Below are positions 4,736 to 9,633 of a DNA stretch of 9,633 bases, piece by piece. The notes under the pieces were generated by a model that worked only from the letters and a program-made list of their open reading frames with translations, was not told the DNA's origin and made no database searches. Numbering within the stretch: position 1 is the stretch's first letter; each line of letters begins with the position of its first letter. The position numbers were made by a program, and so were the translations under genes. Source of the stretch: an uncultured Clostridia bacterium (lineage in GTDB: Bacteria > Bacillota > Clostridia > Saccharofermentanales > Saccharofermentanaceae); contig CALEFT010000056.1 of NCBI GenBank assembly GCA_937876985.1, positions 1-9,633 on the forward strand. Direction: 5' to 3'.

Positions 4736-5752
4736 ATGAATAAGCAGTACTTATTAACAGGAGCAACAAGTCAGTTAGGTAGATATATTGTATCTATGTT
4801 GATAGAGAACGGAGACAAGGTAAGAGTTCTTGTTTCACAGGACGAAGACAGATCTTGTTTTGATGGTGTTGATGTAGAGATTTTCGAAGGAGAAATTTTC
4901 CAGAAGGATTCGATGAAGGAATTCTTTACATTAGAAAGTCCAAGAGAGGCGATTTTGATTCATGCGGATGAGCGAGTATCTATTGCACACAACAAGGATT
5001 TGCTCATGAGAAGAACAAATGTTACTGGTGCAGTGAATGTTACTGATATGTGCATTCGTCATAGAATCGGAAGAATGGTTTTCTTAAGTTCAGCATATGC
5101 GCTTCCTTCTACAAGCACAGGATATGTTTCCGGAACAAAATTCCACTTTGATCGTAATCACGTAGAAGGCGATTATGCGCAGACAAAGGCAGAAGCCTCT
5201 GCATACGTAATGGAGAAGGTGTCGCTTAATAAATTCGATGCAGTTTTGGTATTGCCAACATTCATGATTGGTCCAGGTTTTACAACAGATTCTGATATCG
5301 GAAAGATTCTTGATGGATATCTCCACAAGGAAATTGCTCCAGTTCAGGGTGGACACGTATTCGTAGATGTTCGTGATGTAGCAGCTGGTGTTATTGCAGC
5401 AGCACAGAAGGGCGAGACTGGTGCAGGATACATTCTTACAGGTGAGTATCGTACTACTGTTGAATTCTTCCAGGATGTAAACGAAGTATCAAGTCTAGAG
5501 AATCCAAGCAAGGTTCTTCCAAATTGGCTCTTGAGTAAGCCAGCATCCTTGTTCGTTGATACATATTATCGTTTGATTCACAAGGAAAATCCGAAGGATG
5601 TATATGCACTCTTTATGACTTCTCCAGAGAACCATTACGAGAGTGGCGATGCAGCTGAGGTTCTTGATATTAGTCACATCGACATCAAGAAATCTATTGA
5701 GGATACAGTTAACTGGGCAGAGCACGAGGCTCAGGAGGCACAAGAAGCTTAG
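4736..5752 (+). CDS. NAD(P)-dependent epimerase/dehydratase (extended SDR)
   Basis: This is a 338-residue cytosolic Rossmann-fold oxidoreductase of the extended SDR group, closest in style to the dihydroflavonol-reductase-like or nucleoside-diphosphate-sugar epimerase proteins common in anaerobes. The cofactor loop is LLTGATSQLGRYIV (residues 6-19), where the central Gly of the usual TGATGxLG is Ser12. Catalytic residues appear as FLSSAYAL (Ser118/Ser119) and DYAQTKAEA (Tyr147, Lys151). LVLPTFMIGPG at 171-181 and DVRDVAAGVI at 211-220 are typical of the family. The C-terminus is an Ala/Glu/Gln-rich tail (EAQEAQEA). The substrate is unknown. The gene stands alone with its own promoter, three upstream operator-like sites and a downstream hairpin, so its regulation looks specific rather than constitutive. 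The family is sure and the role is not. Confidence 0.87.
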   Translation: MNKQYLLTGATSQLGRYIVSMLIENGDKVRVLVSQDEDRSCFDGVDVEIFEGEIFQKDSMKEFFTLESPREAILIHADERVSIAHNKDLLMRRTNVTGAVNVTDMCIRHRIGRMVFLSSAYALPSTSTGYVSGTKFHFDRNHVEGDYAQTKAEASAYVMEKVSLNKFDAVLVLPTFMIGPGFTTDSDIGKILDGYLHKEIAPVQGGHVFVDVRDVAAGVIAAAQKGETGAGYILTGEYRTTVEFFQDVNEVSSLENPSKVLPNWLLSKPASLFVDTYYRLIHKENPKDVYALFMTSPENHYESGDAAEVLDISHIDIKKSIEDTVNWAEHEAQEAQEA

Positions 5753-5817
5753 AACAAAGAAGCTTCGGCAACAATTAATTAGTTAAGAGACCTTTATTGT
5801 CTTTCATAGTTAGGGTT

Positions 5818-5829
5818 TTACATATGTAA
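5818..5829. promoter_or_regulatory. 12-bp perfect palindrome upstream of hydF
   Basis: TTACATATGTAA (5818-5829) is a perfect palindrome, lying just before the GC-rich hairpin and about 170 bp upstream of hydF. It has the size and symmetry of a dimeric regulator site, but no second copy is seen in the window. Confidence 0.25.
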
Positions 5830-5840
5830 CTTTGGGGTAC

Positions 5841-5870
5841 GGCGTCCTCGCGAGGGGACGCCATAATTTT
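5841..5870 (+). terminator. GC-rich hairpin after the SDR gene
   Basis: GGCGTCC (5841-5847) pairs with GGACGCC (5856-5862) around an 8-nt loop, followed by ATAATTTT. This is a strong stem with a modest T tract and probably ends the SDR transcript 90 bp after its stop. A second, weaker hairpin (GAAGCTT 5744-5750 with AAGCTTC 5760-5766) overlaps the stop codon but has no T run. Confidence 0.55.
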
Positions 5871-5903
5871 GCGTGCATTTTTCTCTCTCGAAAAGCTTTT
5901 TTG

Positions 5904-5912
5904 TGATAGACT
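5904..5912 (+). promoter_or_regulatory. candidate extended -10 for the hydF operon
   Basis: TGATAGACT (TGN plus TAGACT) follows a T-rich stretch and would give a start near 5919 and a leader of about 78 nt. The -35 region is poor. It is the more useful of two candidates because its transcript would include the whole hydF ribosome site. Confidence 0.35.
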
Positions 5913-5950
5913 AAGGGACAGCAGAGTGTGCCATATGCGTGGCGTGTCTT

Positions 5951-5979
5951 TTGCGTAAAAATAGAAGAATCGATATAAA
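5951..5979 (+). promoter_or_regulatory. second candidate promoter just before hydF
   Basis: TTGCGT (5951-5956) and TATAAA (5974-5979) are 17 bp apart, a good match to the consensus. The predicted start near 5986 falls on the GAGG ribosome site (5984-5987), so a transcript from here would have a clipped site and a leader of about 11 nt. It may be a minor or spurious promoter. Confidence 0.3.
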
Positions 5980-5996
5980 CACAGAGGAAAACGAAG

Positions 5997-7220
5997 ATGA
6001 GTTTGAACAGTACGCCTTCGGGTGAACGTTTCCATATAGGCTTTTTTGGTAGACGCAATGCTGGTAAGTCTAGTCTAGTAAATGCTTTTACTGGACAAAA
6101 TTTAAGCATTGTCTCGGATACACTTGGAACGACGACGGACCCGGTGTACAAGGCTATGGAGCTGTTGCCTGTTGGCCCAGTCATGATCGTCGACACACCA
6201 GGTCTTGACGACGAGGGAGAGCTCGGTCAAATGCGAATTACAAAATGCATCGAAGTAATGAGGCGAATTGACCTCGCACTACTTGTCATTGATTCAACAA
6301 TTGGTTTATCTGACGAAGACGAAGTCATAAAGAAACTGCTTTCTGACTATGAGATTCCGACAATTACTGTGTTTAACAAAACTGATCTTGTAAAGAATGA
6401 AGATACAAACAAAGATTTTGGTAATAACAATAATTCGATTAAGGTTAGCAGCACGACACTAGAGGGCATTAATGAACTCAAAGAACGTGTAGCACAATTT
6501 GCCCAGGGCGTAGTTAATGGGGCAAGCGGAGTAAATGGAGAAGCAAATAATAGAAGCTTACTTCCAGAGGAATTAGTCCGTGGAGATATCGTGATATTAG
6601 TAATGCCGATAGATGAATCGGCACCGAAGGGTAGAATTATCTTGCCGCAACAGCAGGTGATTCGCGCGTGTCTAGATAAGGGCATCGTTGCGGTCTGTTG
6701 CAAGGAGACAGAATTAGAGGAGACGATAAATAGTCTTACAGTAAATCCAAGTCTGATTGTTACGGATTCGCAGGCTTTTCGCAAGGTGCGAGAAGTGCTA
6801 AAGAAGATGGATCTAGATATTGAGCTAACTTCATTCTCGATTCTTCTAGCAAAATACAAGGGAGACTACGAGTGGCAGATGAAGGGGCTACTCGCGGTGG
6901 AGAATTTAAGCGATGGAGACCTGGTGCTGATCGCGGAGGGCTGCACGCACCATAGGCAGTGCCAGGACATTGGCACGGTGAAGATTCCGAAGGCACTACG
7001 AAAGCTAGCCAAGGGAGTGGCAATTCAAATTGAGACCGTGTCGGGGCATGAGTTTCCAGCTACTGAGGAGGAATTAAGGCGATATAAGCTAGTAGTTCAT
7101 TGCGGTGGCTGCACGTTGTCGCCAAGAGAAATGAAGTGGCGCGTGAACCAGTGCAAGAAGGCAGGTGTGCCGATTACAAATTACGGAATGGTGCTGTCGA
7201 AGGCTCTTCAAATAGAATAA
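5997..7220 (+). CDS. hydF: [FeFe]-hydrogenase H-cluster maturation GTPase HydF
   Basis: HydF is the scaffold on which the 2Fe subcluster made by HydE and HydG is assembled before transfer to the hydrogenase. At 407 residues it has full family length. The N-terminal GTPase domain shows GRRNAGKS (P-loop, 18-25), LGTTTDPV (switch I, 43-50), DTPG (66-69), NKTD (127-130) and a short VSSTT. A dimerisation domain follows (about 190-300). The C-terminal Fe-S domain carries the HydF signature CxH...HCxxC: Cys316, His318, then His368, Cys369 and Cys372, with 49 residues between the two His, inside the family range. An Asn-rich insert (GNNNNS, 142-147) follows the NKTD strand. ATG 5997 follows AGAGG. 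It is first in a probable operon with ttdAB and a phosphatase gene. hydE, hydG and the hydrogenase itself are not in the window. Confidence 0.97.
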   Translation: MSLNSTPSGERFHIGFFGRRNAGKSSLVNAFTGQNLSIVSDTLGTTTDPVYKAMELLPVGPVMIVDTPGLDDEGELGQMRITKCIEVMRRIDLALLVIDSTIGLSDEDEVIKKLLSDYEIPTITVFNKTDLVKNEDTNKDFGNNNNSIKVSSTTLEGINELKERVAQFAQGVVNGASGVNGEANNRSLLPEELVRGDIVILVMPIDESAPKGRIILPQQQVIRACLDKGIVAVCCKETELEETINSLTVNPSLIVTDSQAFRKVREVLKKMDLDIELTSFSILLAKYKGDYEWQMKGLLAVENLSDGDLVLIAEGCTHHRQCQDIGTVKIPKALRKLAKGVAIQIETVSGHEFPATEEELRRYKLVVHCGGCTLSPREMKWRVNQCKKAGVPITNYGMVLSKALQIE

Positions 7221-7272
7221 AAATTAGCAAAATAAATAGCGAAACAAACAGGAAGAAAGGCAGGGTGTTAAG

Positions 7273-8175
7273 ATGCTTGATAAGAATGAAGCTAGGGAAA
7301 GACTAGCAAATATAGTTGCGGATTGGATGTGCTATGCAAGTAGCCATTTGCCAGACGATGTATATAAGCGTTTGGAGGAGATGAGAGCTGTAGAGACCGA
7401 GGGCTTTGCGAAGACGATTTACGATGCGATGTTCGAGAATATGGATTTAGCTCACGAGCTTAAGAGACCAAGCTGTCAGGATACTGGAGTAATACAGTTT
7501 TTCGCGAAGGTTGGAACAAATTTCCCATACCTTGATATCGTGGAGGAGTCTTTGGTTGACGCAGTAAAAATTGCGACAGAAAAGGCGCCGCTTCGACACA
7601 ATACGGTTGAGGTTTTTGAAGAGAAGAATACTGGCACAAACATTGGAACGAGAGTGCCTTGGATTGACTGGGAGCTAGTACCAAATTCTGACGAGATTGA
7701 ACTATATCTATATCTTGCTGGCGGAGGATGCTCGCTTCCTGGCTTTGCGAAGGTGCTCATGCCACTAGAGGGTTATGGCGGAATCGTAAAGGCGGTATTT
7801 GACCAGATGACAACATATGGTGTAAATGCTTGTCCACCATGCCTAGTCGGTATTGGAATTGCAGGTTCAGCAGAGGTTGCAGCAAAGCTATCGAAGAAGG
7901 CACTCCTTCGCGATGTTGGCTCACACAACCCAAATCCAAAGGCAGCGATGATGGAGAAAGAAATCGAAGACGGACTTAACGAGATCGGCCTTGGACCTGG
8001 CGGATTGAGTGGCAAGCTTTCCGTAATGGGCGTAAACATCGAGCAGGCTGCTAGACACCCAGCGACTCTTGCAGTCGGACTATCTACAGCGTGCTGGGCA
8101 CACCGCCGCGCAATCATCAAGATTGATAGCGCCCTCAACTTCGAGTGCAAGTCGCACAAGGACTACGTCTCATAA
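7273..8175 (+). CDS. ttdA: L(+)-tartrate dehydratase / class I fumarase-type hydro-lyase, alpha subunit
   Basis: This is the alpha (Fe-S) subunit of a heteromeric class I hydro-lyase. In TtdAB the complex turns L-tartrate into oxaloacetate and water in the cytosol, using an oxygen-labile 4Fe-4S cluster. At 300 residues it is the size of E. coli TtdA (303) and follows it closely by recall: HLPDDVYKRL, KRPSCQDTG (Cys68), KAPLRHNTVE, NTGTNIGTRVPW, AGGGCSLPGFAKVLMP (150-164), VNACPPC (Cys187), GSHNPNPKAA and STACWAHRR (Cys274). Cys68, Cys187 and Cys274 are the expected cluster ligands. The AGGGC form, rather than the KGGGSE of many fumarases, favours the tartrate branch, but some clostridial relatives may act as fumarases. 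A weak AGGG lies 7 nt before ATG 7273. The gap to hydF is 52 bp without a terminator. Confidence 0.92.
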   Translation: MLDKNEARERLANIVADWMCYASSHLPDDVYKRLEEMRAVETEGFAKTIYDAMFENMDLAHELKRPSCQDTGVIQFFAKVGTNFPYLDIVEESLVDAVKIATEKAPLRHNTVEVFEEKNTGTNIGTRVPWIDWELVPNSDEIELYLYLAGGGCSLPGFAKVLMPLEGYGGIVKAVFDQMTTYGVNACPPCLVGIGIAGSAEVAAKLSKKALLRDVGSHNPNPKAAMMEKEIEDGLNEIGLGPGGLSGKLSVMGVNIEQAARHPATLAVGLSTACWAHRRAIIKIDSALNFECKSHKDYVS

Positions 8176-8203
8176 TTTTTTGGAAGCGAAAGAGGTAGAG
8201 AAA

Positions 8204-8812
8204 ATGATACATAGATTAACAACACCAATCAGCGACAGCGATATCGAAAAGCTCCAGACAGGAGACGTAGTCTTCCTCTCAGGACTTGTAGTAACAGGAA
8301 GAGACGATGTGCACCACAGAGTAGTGCATCAGGACAAAATGCCACCAATTGATCTTAAGGGCGCGGCTATTTTTCACGCGGGCCCAATTATGAAGAAGCA
8401 AGAGGATGGTAGCTACAAGGTAGTAAGCGTAGGCCCAACAACTTCAATGCGTATGGAGCAGGCACAGGCCGAGTTCCTCGAGAAGACAGGCGTTAAGCTT
8501 ATCATCGGCAAGGGCGGTATGGGTCCAAAAACTCTTGAGGGTTGCCAGAATCTTAAGGCAGCACACACAGTTTATCCAGGTGGCTGCGCAGTAGTTGCTG
8601 CAGAGGAGGTAACCGAAGTTAAGGGCGTAGAATGGCTCGACCTCGGAATGCCGGAAGCTATGTGGGTGCTCGACGTAAAGGAGTTCGGCCCACTTATCGT
8701 CAATATCGATTCTCATGGCGGAAACCTAATCGGCAAAAACCGCGAGCGCTTCGAGGAGAAGAAGGCGCCAATCGTTGAGCGCATTTCTGCTAAACTCGAT
8801 TTCTTGGAGTAA
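8204..8812 (+). CDS. ttdB: L(+)-tartrate dehydratase / class I fumarase-type hydro-lyase, beta subunit
   Basis: This is the beta subunit, partner of the upstream alpha subunit; it supplies substrate-binding residues at the shared active site. It has 202 residues, against 201 in E. coli TtdB, with the same order of blocks: HRLTTPIS at the N-terminus, TGDVVFLSG, GRDDVHHR (32-39), IFHAGPI (56-62), SVGPTTSMRM (75-84), GKGGMGP (102-108), YPGGCAV (124-130), LGMPEAMWV and FGPLIVNIDSHGGNL (161-175). The ATG at 8204 is chosen because AGAGG (8191-8195) precedes it by 8 nt and the N-terminus then matches the family. The upstream open frame in this phase overlaps ttdA and would add 45 unrelated residues. 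It lies 28 bp after ttdA and 3 bp before the phosphatase gene, so the three are surely co-transcribed. Confidence 0.92.
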   Translation: MIHRLTTPISDSDIEKLQTGDVVFLSGLVVTGRDDVHHRVVHQDKMPPIDLKGAAIFHAGPIMKKQEDGSYKVVSVGPTTSMRMEQAQAEFLEKTGVKLIIGKGGMGPKTLEGCQNLKAAHTVYPGGCAVVAAEEVTEVKGVEWLDLGMPEAMWVLDVKEFGPLIVNIDSHGGNLIGKNRERFEEKKAPIVERISAKLDFLE

Positions 8813-8815
8813 TTC

Positions 8816-9577
8816 ATGAACGATAATGTTAGTTTTACTTCGCCGCAGGACCTAAGTTTGACAAATGCTCAAGCTCCGTCTTCAGCGAAAAGCCTCCTGC
8901 TTACGCCACAAATCCTCTCAGATTTAGCTTCAAACGGCTTAACGACGATAATATTTGACCTAGACGGAACTGTATTCGATTCGATGAACGTCTGGGTTGA
9001 TGTCGACGCCAAATTTCTAGCTAAGCGCGGCCTTAAAGTAACGCAGGAATATACCGATTACGTCAAAACTCATTCCATCAAGCAGGCGGCAGAATTTACA
9101 TTAAGTCACTACAATTTGCATGGCAAGGACACCACCCAGTCCATAATGAACGAGTGGGAGGATTTGGCTTACATAGAATACAAGGACACAATCGGCCTTA
9201 AGTCGTACATCAAGCCAATTATCGACGCAGCACACATCCTTGGCCTTAAGTTCGTGACTGCTACCGCTCTATCTCGTAAAAACGTAATCGCAGGTCTGTC
9301 AAGTAATGGAATTCTAGACCTATTCGACGCAATCTTCACTATCGAAGACCTAGGCGAAAAGTCTGCGACAATAAACAAAAAGGACTCGTTCGTTTTTACT
9401 CACGCTGCATCACTTGTCGGCGAGAAAAATCCAAGCTCTTGTCTAGTAATTGACGATATTCTGGTTGCAATTAAAACTGCGCACGACGCGGGCTTCATCA
9501 CTTGTGCTGCAAGCGATGTTTTGTCAGAATCAGACTTCGAAGAGATGCGATACATTGCAGATTACTATATAGAATAG
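8816..9577 (+). CDS. HAD-superfamily (subfamily IA) phosphatase
   Basis: This is a 253-residue haloacid-dehalogenase-type hydrolase, most like the phosphoglycolate phosphatase / beta-phosphoglucomutase group that acts on small sugar or organic phosphates. Motif I is IIFDLDGTVFDSM (nucleophile Asp48, acid/base Asp50). A helical cap covers about 52-140, motif II is FVTATA (Thr148), motif III Lys is about 188 (KKDSF, where the usual KPDP has lost its Pro), and motif IV is VIDDILVAIKTAHDAG (Asp213, Asp214). An extra 40-residue Ser/Ala/Leu-rich N-terminus precedes the core, without a signal peptide. The start is supported by GGAG (8806-8809) inside the end of ttdB, 6 nt before ATG 8816, so translation is probably coupled to ttdB. 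The substrate is unknown; the operon suggests a C4 or hydroxyacid-derived phosphate, or housekeeping repair. Confidence 0.88.
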   Translation: MNDNVSFTSPQDLSLTNAQAPSSAKSLLLTPQILSDLASNGLTTIIFDLDGTVFDSMNVWVDVDAKFLAKRGLKVTQEYTDYVKTHSIKQAAEFTLSHYNLHGKDTTQSIMNEWEDLAYIEYKDTIGLKSYIKPIIDAAHILGLKFVTATALSRKNVIAGLSSNGILDLFDAIFTIEDLGEKSATINKKDSFVFTHAASLVGEKNPSSCLVIDDILVAIKTAHDAGFITCAASDVLSESDFEEMRYIADYYIE

Positions 9578-9582
9578 ACGTT

Positions 9583-9630
9583 CAGCAAGAAGTTCATCAA
9601 AACAGGGTCTCCTGGGTGAACTTTCTGCTG
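9583..9630 (+). terminator. long hairpin after the hydF-ttdAB-HAD operon
   Basis: The arm at 9583-9598 (CAGCAAGAAGTTCATC) pairs with 9615-9630 (GGTGAACTTTCTGCTG) with one two-base mismatch and one G-U pair. The 16-nt apical region contains a further small stem, CAGG (9603-9606) with CCTG (9611-9614). It starts 5 bp after the HAD stop and probably ends the operon. The bases after the stem lie outside the window, so the T run cannot be judged. Confidence 0.5.
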
Positions 9631-9633
9631 ATA

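Noticed and set aside
6347..6859. 170-codon open frame opposite hydF
   Set aside because: Antisense shadow of HydF; low-complexity Ser/Leu-rich translation without motifs.
7773..8159. 128-codon open frame opposite ttdA
   Set aside because: Antisense shadow of a strongly conserved gene; no start signal.

Overview
This 9.6-kb window looks like a chromosomal segment of a strictly anaerobic, low-to-moderate-GC Gram-positive bacterium, most likely a member of the Clostridia. The reasons are an [FeFe]-hydrogenase maturase (HydF), a nickel-pincer hydroxyacid racemase (LarA type), an oxygen-labile Fe-S hydro-lyase of the tartrate dehydratase type, strong GGAGG ribosome sites and short intergenic regions. 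No rRNA, tRNA, CRISPR array or transposase gene is visible. The genus cannot be fixed from the sequence alone.

Left end (1-800): the last codons of an incomplete gene, a 78-residue single-span membrane protein ending at a textbook UUCG terminator (402-426), then a decaying patch. The patch holds about 31 codons of an EcoRI-family adenine methyltransferase with its NPPF motif changed to NPLF (431-553). A 48-residue membrane peptide (550-696, minus strand) runs into it from the other side.

Centre left (790-4515): maf (minus) and a larA homologue (plus) are divergent. Their predicted promoters cross, so their 5' transcript ends would be antisense to each other. A 440-bp gene-free stretch (2885-3324) follows. 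It holds a terminator-like hairpin, a 72-bp-period tandem repeat flanked by ATCTAGC, and the extended -10 of a 12-helix MFS transporter gene.

Centre right (4516-5996): an AT-rich regulatory region carries three copies of a 23-bp motif at exactly 29-bp spacing, the last one over the predicted -35 box of an extended-SDR gene (start 4736, set by AAGGAGG). A GC-rich hairpin and a 12-bp palindrome lie between this gene and hydF.

Right (5997-9633): hydF, ttdA, ttdB and a HAD-family phosphatase gene lie head to tail with gaps of 52, 28 and 3 bp and no terminator between them, so they are probably one operon. It appears to end at the long hairpin at 9583-9630. The metabolic theme is anaerobic hydroxyacid/C4-dicarboxylate handling (LarA, TtdAB) next to hydrogenase assembly. 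The three features most worth checking are the iterated 29-bp operator-like array, the crossed maf/larA promoters and the short methylase relic.
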